The notes below the pieces were generated by a model. It saw nothing but the letters and a program-made list of their open reading frames with translations. It searched no databases and was not told the origin of the DNA. Both the position numbers and the translations under genes were made by a program. Shown one piece after another: positions 40,225 through 48,376 of a stretch of DNA of 64,000 bases. The DNA is from Gammaproteobacteria bacterium (lineage in GTDB: Bacteria; Pseudomonadota; Gammaproteobacteria; Pseudomonadales; Halieaceae), in contig JAUIMF010000010.1 in the NCBI GenBank assembly GCA_030433415.1, positions 1 through 64,000 on the forward strand, written 5' to 3'. Position 1 is the first letter of the stretch, and every line of letters begins with the position of its first letter.

Positions 40225-40562
40225 TAGCGTCCCTCCTCAAGGCAGATGGTGTGACCTTCGTAAGTGGCGCAGCGGCGTGCTTCCAGTCCGGGAGTAGGCG
40301 GTGGGGGAGTGCTTGTGTCTGCAACAGCAGTCTCCGGGGCATCGCGTATGCAGAAGACCTCGCCCTGGTAAGTCGAGCATTTTTCCTGCGCGCCATCGGG
40401 TAGCTGATTCTTGATTAGCACGGTCGGGTCACCGGTGGGGGCGTAGAAAGCCAGCAGCTTTTGCATCGCGTCGGGGCCAAGCAAAAAGATGCCGACGGCC
40501 GCAATCACCTCGAGGGCAATTACCACCGCGGCGATGATGCCTATTCGTCGCAACCAGGCCAT
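40224..40562 (-). CDS. small membrane protein with two Cys-x-Thr-Tyr repeats
   Basis: 112 residues. One helix at about 8-29 ends in G-I-F-L-L-G-P-D-A. The exported or cytoplasmic tail contains two copies of a short motif, C-S-T-Y-Q-G-E-V-F-C and C-A-T-Y-E-G-H-T-I-C, separated by a Pro/Thr-rich linker (T-S-T-P-P-P-P-T-P). Each could form a small disulphide or metal loop. It is followed at once by its 64-residue neighbour and lies 28 bases after the DUF4136 gene. No family recognised. Confidence 0.65.
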   Translation of the reverse strand: MAWLRRIGIIAAVVIALEVIAAVGIFLLGPDAMQKLLAFYAPTGDPTVLIKNQLPDGAQEKCSTYQGEVFCIRDAPETAVADTSTPPPPTPGLEARRCATYEGHTICLEEGR

Positions 40563-40590
40563 GGGATGAGGGCGATCGTTTCCGTCGCGC

Positions 40591-41190
40591 TCAGGAAGAC
40601 GACGCAGTCGGTGGAAAGTCGGCCATCATCTCGCGTGCCACCGTCGATGCCCGGCTGTCTTTTTCTTTGCGCGACGAGAGTTTCTTGAGGCGCCCTTCCG
40701 CGAGACTGCGCCAGACAATGGTGTTCGTCGACGTGTCAATCACGTCGATGATGACGGTGCCTTCATCGTAGGTGCTGACGCTGGGACCGCTGCTGTAGCC
40801 CAGGCTTACCGCCGAGCCGTGGGTACCCACACCCACGCCGCCATGCATGCCCGCCGAGGGATAACCGGCGAAGCTGTTCACCTTCATTTTTTCCTGGGTC
40901 GAGACACTGTAGTTGATCAGAAAGTCCGGTTTCACGCCGGACACCTCGCGAAAGTTCTTGGCCTTGAGTTCCCGATTCACGTAGTTACGTATGCGCGCGT
41001 CAGAGCTGTTGTACTGACGATACTCCGAGGTCTTTGAAGGGAAGGCATCGTCGTACCAGCGGTAGGTGTGAAATCGCGAGAAATCGACGGTGGGGTCGTG
41101 ATCGACCACCATCAGGGGCTGGCTGCTGCAGGCGCCGAGCAGGATGAGTCCCGACAATATCAGGCAGAGCCGGGCGATGGATGGGCGCAT
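40591..41190 (-). CDS. DUF4136 lipoprotein
   Basis: A 199-residue lipoprotein: lipobox L-L-G-A-C with the modified Cys at 21, then a DUF4136-type domain with VDFSRFHTYRWYDDAF, DARIRNYVNRELKAKNFREV, PDFLINYSVSTQEK, a Gly-rich stretch (G-M-H-G-G-V-G-V-G), and VIIDVIDTSTNTIVWRSLAEGRL. Function of DUF4136 is unknown; proteins are in the outer envelope. It has a 99-base gap to the globin gene upstream. Confidence 0.9.
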   Translation of the reverse strand: MRPSIARLCLILSGLILLGACSSQPLMVVDHDPTVDFSRFHTYRWYDDAFPSKTSEYRQYNSSDARIRNYVNRELKAKNFREVSGVKPDFLINYSVSTQEKMKVNSFAGYPSAGMHGGVGVGTHGSAVSLGYSSGPSVSTYDEGTVIIDVIDTSTNTIVWRSLAEGRLKKLSSRKEKDSRASTVAREMMADFPPTASSS

Positions 41191-41289
41191 GAGACGATTC
41201 CTGTGCGGGTATGGGTATGGGCAGTGTAACGCCTCGGTGCGCTGGCGATAAATGCGCTGTGAACGGTGGCTCTCGGGCCGAGTGTTAGG

Positions 41290-41730
41290 TCAGAAGGGCT
41301 CTTCCACAATCTCGTCGTAGTGACGGGCGAGGCGCTGTAGTAGCGCATTCTGAGTGCTTGTGGGCACGCCATTCGCTTCCAGAGCGGCAATGAGGTTTTC
41401 GACAATGGAATTGAACTGGGCGGTGCTGATCCCCATGCCTCGATGGGTTTCACGCATCGCGTCGCCCTCGTAGGTGCAGGGTCCGTTGGCAGTGACGCAA
41501 AGATGATTGATGAACTGCGCGCGGAATCGCGAGATATCGGAATTGAGGAACAAGGGTAGCGCCTGCTGATTACCTGCGAGTTCACCCAGGAAGCTGTCGG
41601 TTATCGCTTCAATGCCCTCGTATTCACCCAGAGCCTGGTACAGCGTGCGCTGTGGCGGTGAGGTGGTTGTACAGGACGCCAGGCAGGCAACTGCCGCCAC
41701 GGTGATCAGGAATGCGCGCGCAGTATTCAT
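41290..41730 (-). CDS. lipidated group I truncated haemoglobin
   Basis: A 146-residue globin. An N-terminal lipobox L-A-S-C (Cys20) sends it to the envelope, unlike most truncated globins. The domain shows TLYQALGEYEGIEAITDSFLGEL, the proximal-His stretch MRETHRGMGI (His F8) and FNSIVENLIAALEANGVP. At B9-B10 the usual F-Y reads F-L, so the B10 tyrosine that stabilises bound O2 is missing. An added C-V-T-A-N-G-P-C loop may hold a disulphide. It shares a four-base overlap with the DUF3034 gene. O2, NO or electron transfer roles are all possible. Confidence 0.9.
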   Translation of the reverse strand: MNTARAFLITVAAVACLASCTTTSPPQRTLYQALGEYEGIEAITDSFLGELAGNQQALPLFLNSDISRFRAQFINHLCVTANGPCTYEGDAMRETHRGMGISTAQFNSIVENLIAALEANGVPTSTQNALLQRLARHYDEIVEEPF

Positions 41731-42584
41731 TGCGTCACCTGCAAAGATAGGTAGAAACCGGATTGATCAGTGAGGCCCGCAATGCTGCCCAGATCCGCAT
41801 AGGCGGCGATGACGCTGAAGCGCTTGTTGGGGAACCAGCCCAGAAATACATCGCGCCAGTCGTCTTCCTTGACGGCAGCCAGGTGATCAGGTTTTTGACG
41901 ATACTCTGCGCCCAGGGCCCAGTGGTGATTGAGAAACAGCGCAACGGATCCCTCAGCGACCCAACTGGGGCCGGAACCATCGGTGGCGCCGAAGCCCAGG
42001 AGGCCGGTCTGGTTCGCCTCGGTGTGGCGCAACGTGACGTTGGCGAACACGTTGCGTCCGAACAGCGCATTCAGCCATAGCTTCGAAGCAGATGCCGTGA
42101 AGTCGATGCCGTGGTCATCTGCCGCACCGAGGAGTTCGGGAATCGCAAAATCCCGGACCCATTTGGCCTGAGCACCTACCGTCACAGCGGGCAGATTGCC
42201 GTACAGCACATGGCCACCCACGCGCCACTTCATGGCGAGTATGTCCTGGTCAATGGACAGGTTCAGCGGTTGTACCTTCAACTGCTGCGACGCAATGCTT
42301 GCCTCAAAGCGGTTGCCGAAATTGACCGCAGCGCCCGTCACGCGAAGATCGAAGTCGTCGACGCGAACCCCGGTCACAGCCACACTGCCACCCCATTCGC
42401 CGGCCTCGGCATAGCCTGCCAGCAGCGCCCAGGGCACCAGCCCGCCACCTGCCTGGCCCTCGATCTGTTGTCCCCCCGCCGTTGCGAGAATCTTCGAATC
42501 AGCGCTGACGGTGGGTGCAGCAAGGCCCAATGTCAGTAGCAGCGTTACGTACCGCAGCACAAAGGTGCGGATAAAAATACTCAT
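41727..42584 (-). CDS. DUF3034 family outer-membrane-like protein
   Basis: A 285-residue exported protein with a signal peptide to about residue 28 (A-A-P-T-V-S-A-D) and repeated amphipathic strands, ending F-Y-L-S-L-Q-V-T-Q as a barrel would. Characteristic DUF3034 residues include ILATAGGQQIEGQAGGGLVPWALLAGY and the alternating hydrophobic strands of the rest. The family has no assigned function. It lies between an EAL phosphodiesterase (9-base gap) and the truncated globin (four-base overlap), a grouping I recall from other gammaproteobacteria. Confidence 0.88.
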   Translation of the reverse strand: MSIFIRTFVLRYVTLLLTLGLAAPTVSADSKILATAGGQQIEGQAGGGLVPWALLAGYAEAGEWGGSVAVTGVRVDDFDLRVTGAAVNFGNRFEASIASQQLKVQPLNLSIDQDILAMKWRVGGHVLYGNLPAVTVGAQAKWVRDFAIPELLGAADDHGIDFTASASKLWLNALFGRNVFANVTLRHTEANQTGLLGFGATDGSGPSWVAEGSVALFLNHHWALGAEYRQKPDHLAAVKEDDWRDVFLGWFPNKRFSVIAAYADLGSIAGLTDQSGFYLSLQVTQ

Positions 42585-42593
42585 GGTATTCCT

Positions 42594-44861
42594 TCAGGTC
42601 TGAGACGCGGCGTTCAGGCCGCGCCAGCTTTCTTTAGCCAGAAATTCCAGCAGATGCTCTGCCGGCATGGGTTTCGCGATCAGGTAGCCCTGCACAATCT
42701 CGCAGTCCAGATCACGCAGCAGCGCGAAGATCTGGGGTGTTTCTACACCTTCGGCGACGACTTCAAGGCCCAGGTGATGCGCCATCTCGATCGTCGATGA
42801 CGCGATCAGGCGATCACCTTCCTCGGTGTCAATCTGTTCTACCAGGCTGCGGTCGAGTTTGAGTTCCCGAACCGGGAGTGTTCGCAATTGGGCGAGGGAT
42901 GAAAAGCCGGTGCCATAGTCATCGATGGATATGCGCATGCCGAGTTGTTGCACGCGTTCCATATTTTCGCGGGCCAGTTCGACGTCTGACATCATGGAGG
43001 TTTCGGTCACCTCAAGCACCAGGGCGTGGGGCGGTAGTCCGGCGTCGCGAATTTTCACGACAATCGAATCAACGAAATCCCGATTTATTACGTCTTTTCC
43101 CGATAGATTGATCGAGGTTGCGAGCTCAATGCCGGCGTCTCGCCAGGCCTGTTGGTCGCGAATGGCGCGTTCGACCACCCACGCGGACAGGGCGGTGATC
43201 ATGCCCGTCTGCTCGGCTACGGGAATGAATTCATCGGGATAAACGTTGCCCAGTTCCCTGTCGTTCCAGCGCAGTAACGCCTCGGCACCACAGATGCTTC
43301 GATGCTGCACATGGTATTTGGGTTGGTAAAACAGCTCGAAGGCATTTTCGTCGATGGCCGATTGCAGTCGCCCGGCAATGCGAATCTGGCGCAGGTGGTG
43401 CTCGTCCTTGCCCAGTTCGTAGGTTGCAGCTTGCTGTCCCGTTGTTCTCGCCTCCGCCAGCGCCAACTGCGAGCGCCGCAGCAGATCTTCAAAATCAGTG
43501 CCATGGGCGGGGCTGAAGGCGAAGCCGGTGCGGGTTTCGATGGTGACGGGAACTCCGTCGATGCTCATGGCCGGTGCCAGGGTTTCGCGCAGCTTTTGCA
43601 TAACTGTGGGAACACTGCTCGCGTTCAACTCCTGCAGAAACAGCAGAATCTGCTGATCTGCCACACGACCGGCAAAGTCTCCGCGGCGCAGGCTGGCGGC
43701 GAGGCGCTGGGCAGTTTCGCGTAGTACCTGGTCCGAAAAGTCGCTGCCGTAAAGGTCCCGTAGCTGTGGGAGATTGTCGATCTCGAGTAGTGCCACGGCA
43801 AACGTGGTGCGTTGGGGGTTCTCGGTCAGGTAGCGGTTGTAAAGCGTATGCAGGTGATTGCGGTTTGGCAGTTGGGTCAGCAGGTCATGCAGGGCCTGGT
43901 GTCGAATGCGTGATTCCCGCTCCGAAACCGCCTGCTGCATGGTTTCGATCGCCAGTCCCAGAGAGTCCAGCTCCGTCCCCGTATCGACGGTGACGCTGCG
44001 TGAGTAGTCGCCATTGGAAATGGCTCGGGCGGTACCGACCAGACGCGAGATGGGCGCGGCGATCCAGCGCGCCGCGCCGACAGCGATCAGTGTCGAGAGT
44101 GCCAGGGCTGTAAGGGCAATGAAAATGAGTTGGTAACGCAGGCCGTCAAAGTTGGCCAGGGCGTCAAGCAGTGAAAGTGATACCTCGGCGGAAAGGGAGT
44201 CACCGGTCTGTAGCGCACCGAGATCGATGGTGTGCGTCACCCAGCCCGCAGATGTTCTGCCACCGGAGCCTTCAGCCGTGTTACGAATATCGATGGTAAT
44301 AGCGGCACCGGTGAGTTGCTCAAGGCGCTCCACTTCTGGCGTGTCGATCGTTTTGCCAAGAATCAGCCAGCCCATGAGCGAGGGAGCCAACGATGGGCTG
44401 ATGCCAAGGTAGTAGGCCTTGTCGGCGATGGCCTCAATCGCTCCCGCGCTTTGGGGTGTGACCCGTCCCATCGCTTTTTCTACACTGGCGGGGAGCTCGG
44501 ACACCGGTGATGAGGCGAGGATGATTTCGCCCGTCGGTGTGATCCAAAGGGCGAGGTCTGCATCCACGCGCTCGCCATGGTTTGCAAGCGCCGAGAGGAT
44601 TGTCCCCCGGTCACCCGTAGCCGCCGCGGCGCGAAATCCGTAGTCGCCGGTGATAACCGCGACTTGCTGGCGAAGCGTTTCTATCTGTTGCGTCATCGCC
44701 AGCGCCGCCACGCGGGCCCTGACAGTGACGTCTTCGGCGACGAGCGCGCGCACATTGGCGTCAGCGGCCTTGAGCGCTGCCAGCGTGGACGACAGCAGGC
44801 CGGCACCCACCAGTACGATCAGCAGCAGAAGCAGCCGCGCGGCAAAGCTACGAAGTTTCAC
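42594..44861 (-). CDS. membrane c-di-GMP phosphodiesterase (sensor-HAMP-degenerate GGDEF-EAL)
   Basis: A 755-residue signalling protein. Helix 1 at 8-27, a periplasmic sensor (about 28-245, Cache-like), helix 2 near 247-268, HAMP (WIAAPISRLVGTARAISNGDYSRSV), a GGDEF domain and a C-terminal EAL domain. In the GGDEF domain the catalytic signature is replaced by R-V-A-D-Q-Q-I near 398, so cyclase activity should be lost. The EAL domain keeps EALLRW near 527, NLSGKDVINRDF, LEVTETSMM and DDYGTGFSSL, so hydrolysis of c-di-GMP is expected. GTG start overlapping the cupredoxin-like gene by 14 bases. Input is presumably periplasmic. Confidence 0.93.
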   Translation of the reverse strand: MKLRSFAARLLLLLIVLVGAGLLSSTLAALKAADANVRALVAEDVTVRARVAALAMTQQIETLRQQVAVITGDYGFRAAAATGDRGTILSALANHGERVDADLALWITPTGEIILASSPVSELPASVEKAMGRVTPQSAGAIEAIADKAYYLGISPSLAPSLMGWLILGKTIDTPEVERLEQLTGAAITIDIRNTAEGSGGRTSAGWVTHTIDLGALQTGDSLSAEVSLSLLDALANFDGLRYQLIFIALTALALSTLIAVGAARWIAAPISRLVGTARAISNGDYSRSVTVDTGTELDSLGLAIETMQQAVSERESRIRHQALHDLLTQLPNRNHLHTLYNRYLTENPQRTTFAVALLEIDNLPQLRDLYGSDFSDQVLRETAQRLAASLRRGDFAGRVADQQILLFLQELNASSVPTVMQKLRETLAPAMSIDGVPVTIETRTGFAFSPAHGTDFEDLLRRSQLALAEARTTGQQAATYELGKDEHHLRQIRIAGRLQSAIDENAFELFYQPKYHVQHRSICGAEALLRWNDRELGNVYPDEFIPVAEQTGMITALSAWVVERAIRDQQAWRDAGIELATSINLSGKDVINRDFVDSIVVKIRDAGLPPHALVLEVTETSMMSDVELARENMERVQQLGMRISIDDYGTGFSSLAQLRTLPVRELKLDRSLVEQIDTEEGDRLIASSTIEMAHHLGLEVVAEGVETPQIFALLRDLDCEIVQGYLIAKPMPAEHLLEFLAKESWRGLNAASQT

Positions 44862-45624
44862 CAGAGAAGCGTTTCAGCAGGTTTTCGAGGTCGCCCTGAC
44901 TGCGGGGCGTCTGCGGGTCTCGCCATTGAAGCGGCAACGAGATGGTGTTGCCCTCGCCGATCGTTGCGGGGGGTGGAACAAAGCTGCCTTCGCCGTTCAG
45001 CAGCGGATGCCAGAGCTCAACGGTGTCTGCATCGAACGCCTCGGGCAGCGTAATCACGCCGTGCTCGTCACTGATCCACGTCGGTCTATTGGTGACCAGA
45101 ACAAAGGCCTGCATGTTGTCATGGATGTTACAGCCCATGGCCACGATGCCTTCGGTGTTGAATGCCACGGGTTCGGCATCATCGGCGCGGTACAGTTTGC
45201 GCTCGAAGGCGTTACCCTCAGAGAACGAGTAGACGTGATGGCGAATGTCGTCGCTGTTGGGAAAACGCACCGTCGCGCCAATGGGTACGCTGGATACGAG
45301 AGGGGTAAAGCGTTTGTTGCGCTGATCCACCACGAACTCAGCGGGAGTGCCGACGGGGCGTGGGGAACGCTCCTGCGCCGGAGTGCGGTAACGCAAAACT
45401 ACCCAGGGCAGGGGATTGTTGTTCTGGTCCAGAAAGGTAAGCGTGGTGACATCCGCGCTGGCCGTAGTGCTGGTTGCAGCGCTCAGGGCCAGCAACACGC
45501 TCGTGACGAGTGAACGAAGTAGATGCGTGATACCGCGTCGTGTCGATCGAGCTTGGGGGGGGCGAGACGTCGAGTTCGTTCTCGGTATCAGGCGTTTTGA
45601 GTCGGCTGTCACTGTTGGCGCCAC
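44848..45624 (-). CDS. exported cupredoxin-like (methylamine-utilization-type) protein
   Basis: A 258-residue exported protein. A basic N-terminus and a hydrophobic stretch (about 36-52) end in T-T-A-S-A-D-V. The mature domain has the pattern of blue-copper-like proteins often annotated as methylamine utilization protein: VRFPNSDDIRHHVYSFS (His ligand region) and VAMGCNIHDNMQAFVLV (Cys and His ligands). Ligands H-H and C-x2-H are thus present, but a full type-1 copper set is not proven. The GTG start at 45624 gives an unusually long basic leader; a later start is possible. It heads the four-gene operon. Confidence 0.85.
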   Translation of the reverse strand: MAPTVTADSKRLIPRTNSTSRPPQARSTRRGITHLLRSLVTSVLLALSAATSTTASADVTTLTFLDQNNNPLPWVVLRYRTPAQERSPRPVGTPAEFVVDQRNKRFTPLVSSVPIGATVRFPNSDDIRHHVYSFSEGNAFERKLYRADDAEPVAFNTEGIVAMGCNIHDNMQAFVLVTNRPTWISDEHGVITLPEAFDADTVELWHPLLNGEGSFVPPPATIGEGNTISLPLQWRDPQTPRSQGDLENLLKRFSGETS

Positions 45625-45659
45625 GGTAGTATCTGTTGCGCCAGATTGTTACGTGTTTG

Positions 45660-45686
45660 CCGGTAGAAAGCGATTCAATCTACCGG
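45660..45686. promoter_or_regulatory. perfect 8-bp dyad upstream of the cupredoxin operon
   Basis: CCGGTAGA (45660-45667), 11-base spacer, TCTACCGG (45679-45686). It lies 36 bases upstream of the first codon of the operon, a position typical for an operator or a leader hairpin. Confidence 0.6.
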
Positions 45687-45705
45687 GTATCTGCCAGAGT
45701 GTGAC

Positions 45706-45733
45706 GCGGGTCACCCCGATAGGGCAGACCCGC
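45706..45733. terminator. hairpin between the coiled-coil gene and the cupredoxin operon
   Basis: GCGGGTC (45706-45712) pairs perfectly with GACCCGC (45727-45733), with an inner CCC/GGG. It starts 12 bases after the coiled-coil gene on the minus strand, but no T-run follows, so it may terminate weakly or act as an operator. Confidence 0.4.
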
Positions 45734-45745
45734 TACTGGCCAGAG

Positions 45746-46294
45746 TCAGGCCGCTTCTTTTTCTTCTGCTGCGGTCGTACCGGATTCAAGCTCGGCGACC
45801 TTTTCCTCGAGCTGCTTGATCTGCTGCTCCAGACCTACCTTGTCTTTTTTAACCTGGTTGAGGGATTTTTGCAGCGAGTCGTTGGCTTTGGTCTTCTCTG
45901 CAAGCTTTTTCTTGCTCGCGTCGAGGTTTTTGCGCATGCGAACGGGATCGTACTGGGTCAGCGTTTTGTTCTCTTCCCGGACTTCGCCCATCTCGCGCTG
46001 GATGGTCTTGAGCCGCTTTTTCAGTTCGCTGATTTCGGCGACCTGTTTTTCGGAGCGGTTGGTGAGTTCCCGCAGCTGCTGCTCGACGCGATCATTCGCA
46101 GTGGCTTTGCCTGACAGGCTTTTGATGTTCTCGAGCTGCTTGTCGATGGTGGCCTGCATTTCCGACTTCAGCTTCGCCTGTTCAGCGACGAGGCGTTCGA
46201 TCTCAGCGGATTTGGCATCCAGCTGATCCTGATATTGAGCGCGGAGGTTGTCCTCCAGTTCCATGATTTTTTCGAGTCGGTTGGCAGTCAGCAT
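45746..46294 (-). CDS. long coiled-coil protein of unknown function
   Basis: A 182-residue protein made almost wholly of heptad-like sequence rich in Lys, Glu and Gln (for example EIERLVAEQAKLKSEMQATI, LKKRLKTIQREMGEVREE, QVKKDKVGLEQQIKQLEEKV). No signal peptide or membrane helix is visible, so it should be cytoplasmic. It ends T-T-A-A-E-E-K-E-A-A. It could be a scaffold or a chromosome- or envelope-associated protein; no family is recognised. An in-frame Met 30 bases later is an alternative start. Confidence 0.72.
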   Translation of the reverse strand: MLTANRLEKIMELEDNLRAQYQDQLDAKSAEIERLVAEQAKLKSEMQATIDKQLENIKSLSGKATANDRVEQQLRELTNRSEKQVAEISELKKRLKTIQREMGEVREENKTLTQYDPVRMRKNLDASKKKLAEKTKANDSLQKSLNQVKKDKVGLEQQIKQLEEKVAELESGTTAAEEKEAA

Positions 46295-46501
46295 AATCGT
46301 GTCTTTGGGTTCCTTGGGTCTGTGAAAAGCGTCTGATTAAAAGGTTTATTGGCAGCGGCGGTGGCTCTTGCTTCGGTCAGGTTGCCAAAGACAAGTTGCC
46401 AACGAACGGCACGTCGCTCACGTGCATCCATGCACTCCGCGACGCACTGTCATCCTGACAGCGTGCCGGGCTCTTCGCGCCCAGCAGGCTACGCCAAATG
46501 C
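46295..46501. other. intergenic region with a small imperfect hairpin
   Basis: No gene seen. An inverted repeat GCACTGTCA-TCC-TGACA-GC-GTGC lies at 46444-46466, with G-C-A-C-T-C-C-G-C-G-A-C next to it. This resembles dispersed palindromic repeats of other marine gammaproteobacteria, but I see only one copy here. Confidence 0.4.
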
Positions 46502-46529
46502 AGAAACGGCAGCTTGCGCTGCCGTTTCT
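46502..46529 (-). terminator. terminator-like hairpin after tRNA-Asn
   Basis: AGAAACGGCAGC (46502-46513), loop TTGC, GCTGCCGTTTCT (46518-46529): a perfect 12-bp stem 7 bases after the tRNA 3' end. On the minus strand only a short T-rich stretch follows (GTTTCTGCATTT). Confidence 0.6.
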
Positions 46530-46535
46530 TATAAT

Positions 46536-46611
46536 TGGCTCCGCCTGCTGGGCTCGAACCAGCGACCCAATGATTAACAGTCATTTGCTCTACCAACTGA
46601 GCTAAGGCGGA
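46536..46611 (-). tRNA. tRNA-Asn (anticodon GTT)
   Basis: Minus-strand cloverleaf of 76 bases: acceptor TCCGCCT (46611-46605) pairs with AGGCGGA, discriminator G and encoded CCA (46538-46536). The D arm has AGCTCAGTTGGTAGAGC, the anticodon loop is C-T-G-T-T-A-A with GTT as anticodon, and the T loop is GGTTCGAGCC. All standard features are present. Confidence 0.96.
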
Positions 46612-46669
46612 GTAGCTCTCTCGCGAGAGGGGCGCGATTTTAATCAGGCTTCGCTCGGGAATCAATACT

Positions 46670-48376
46670 CTAACGCGGGTCTTTTTTACCCTTTTTACCT
46701 TTTTTACCCGCTCCCCCGGGGCGTCCGCCCTGCAGGCGGGAAATGCGCAGGCGCTCGCCACTTACCCACACGCCCTGCAGGTGCTGGAACGTTTCCTTGG
46801 GCATACCCTCGGGAAGGTCGATAAGCGAGTGATCGTCGCGAATATCAATGCGTCCGATGTATTCCGAATCGATCTCGGCCTCGTTGGCCACTGCTCCCAC
46901 AATATTGCCGGGTTTGACGCCGTGCTTGTGTCCTACCTCGATGCGGAAGCGTTCCATGCCGGCATCCGGCTTGTCGCTGCGAGGTCCACGCTCCCGTCGG
47001 GGTCCGCGCTCCTTGCGCTCGCGGGGTGCCTCGTGTTCCTCCGGCCTGGGCTTGTCTGCTTTTGCTACCAGAGGCTTGGAGCCCTGGGCAAGGCGGGCGA
47101 GGGCGGCGGCGATGTCCATCACCGGGACGCCATGCTCGCGCTGGTAGTCCGCCACAATGTCATGGAACAGACTGAGATCCTGCGTCGCCAGCGTTTCGGT
47201 GATGCGGGTCTTGAAGGCCTCGATACGAATGTCGGTGACTTCACTGGCACTGGGCAGATCCATTTTCTCGATCTGGCTGCCCGTGGCGCGCTCGATAGCA
47301 CGCAACAGGCGGCGTTCGCGATTCGCAGCAAAGAGAATTGCGTCGCCTTTGCGACCGGCGCGGCCCGTCCGTCCAATGCGATGCACGTAGGCTTCCACGT
47401 CGTAGGGAATGTCGTAGTTGATCACGTGGCTGATGCGTTCCACATCCAGGCCTCGCGCCGCCACATCGGTGGCGACCAGCAGATCAATGCGTCCCTTTTT
47501 GAGCTTGTCGATGGTCGCTTCACGGAGTTTCTGCGGAACATCGCCATTCAGCGCGGCGCTGGCATAGCCTCGTGCCGCGAGCTTGTCAGCCAGCTCCGTG
47601 GTCGCCAGACGCGTGCGGACGAAGATGATTGCCGCGTCAAAAGGCTCGACTTCGAGGATGCGAGTGAGTGCGTCCAGCTTGTGGACGCCCGCCATCATCC
47701 ACACGCGCTGGCGAATCGACGCGTTGGTCACGGTCTTGACTTCGATCGCCACTTCTTCGGGCTCGTGCAGATGCTGGCGTGCGATGCGACGGATCGCATC
47801 GGGCATGGTGGCCGAGAAGAGCGCTATCTGACGCTCAGCGGGCGTTTGTTCGAGGATCCATTCCACGTCATCGATAAAGCCCATGCGCAGCATTTCGTCC
47901 GCTTCATCCAGTACCAGGGTCTTGAGCTGCGACAGGTCGAGGGAACCGCGGCGCATGTGATCCATGACCCGCCCCGGGGTTCCCACGACCACCTGTACAC
48001 CGCGCTGTAGCTGCTTGAGCTGACCGCGATAGTCGGCGCCACCGTAGATCGGCAGCACGCGAAAGCCCGACATGTGGCTGGCGTATTTCTGGAACGCCTC
48101 GGAGACCTGAATCGCCAGTTCTCGCGTGGGCGCCAGCACCAGCACCTGGGGCTTTTTCTGCTTCGCGTCGATGCGCGCCAGCACCGGCAGGGCGAACGCA
48201 GCGGTCTTGCCGGTCCCGGTCTGGGCCTGGCCGAGCACGTCCGTGCCGCGCAGCATGGCGGGAATCGTTGCCGCCTGAATTGCCGAGGGGGTTTCGTAGC
48301 CGACCTCGGCCAGGGCGGTCTGTAAAAAAGCAGGAAGGTCCAGCTCGGCGAAGCTGGGCACCGTGTCGTCTGTCAT
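46670..48376 (-). CDS. deaD: DEAD-box RNA helicase (DeaD/CsdA type)
   Basis: A 568-residue ATP-dependent RNA helicase acting in ribosome assembly and mRNA decay, often cold-induced. Motifs: Q motif near FAELDLPAFLQTALAEVGYETPSAIQ, Walker A AQTGTGKT, PTRELAIQ, DEAD in LVLDEADEMLRMGF, SATMP, and HRIGRTGRAGRKG. A DbpA-like RNA-binding domain follows near 470-545 (MERFRIEVGHKHGVKPGNIVGA), then a G-K-K-G-K-K-G-K-K tail. The Met at 48376 is chosen over a longer frame because it starts the helicase fold. A long leader upstream fits cold-shock mRNAs (inference). Confidence 0.94.
   Translation of the reverse strand: MTDDTVPSFAELDLPAFLQTALAEVGYETPSAIQAATIPAMLRGTDVLGQAQTGTGKTAAFALPVLARIDAKQKKPQVLVLAPTRELAIQVSEAFQKYASHMSGFRVLPIYGGADYRGQLKQLQRGVQVVVGTPGRVMDHMRRGSLDLSQLKTLVLDEADEMLRMGFIDDVEWILEQTPAERQIALFSATMPDAIRRIARQHLHEPEEVAIEVKTVTNASIRQRVWMMAGVHKLDALTRILEVEPFDAAIIFVRTRLATTELADKLAARGYASAALNGDVPQKLREATIDKLKKGRIDLLVATDVAARGLDVERISHVINYDIPYDVEAYVHRIGRTGRAGRKGDAILFAANRERRLLRAIERATGSQIEKMDLPSASEVTDIRIEAFKTRITETLATQDLSLFHDIVADYQREHGVPVMDIAAALARLAQGSKPLVAKADKPRPEEHEAPRERKERGPRRERGPRSDKPDAGMERFRIEVGHKHGVKPGNIVGAVANEAEIDSEYIGRIDIRDDHSLIDLPEGMPKETFQHLQGVWVSGERLRISRLQGGRPGGAGKKGKKGKKDPR

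Noticed and set aside
46502-46680. tRNA-Asn as an island attachment site
   Set aside because: No integrase and no repeated tRNA 3' fragment seen nearby.
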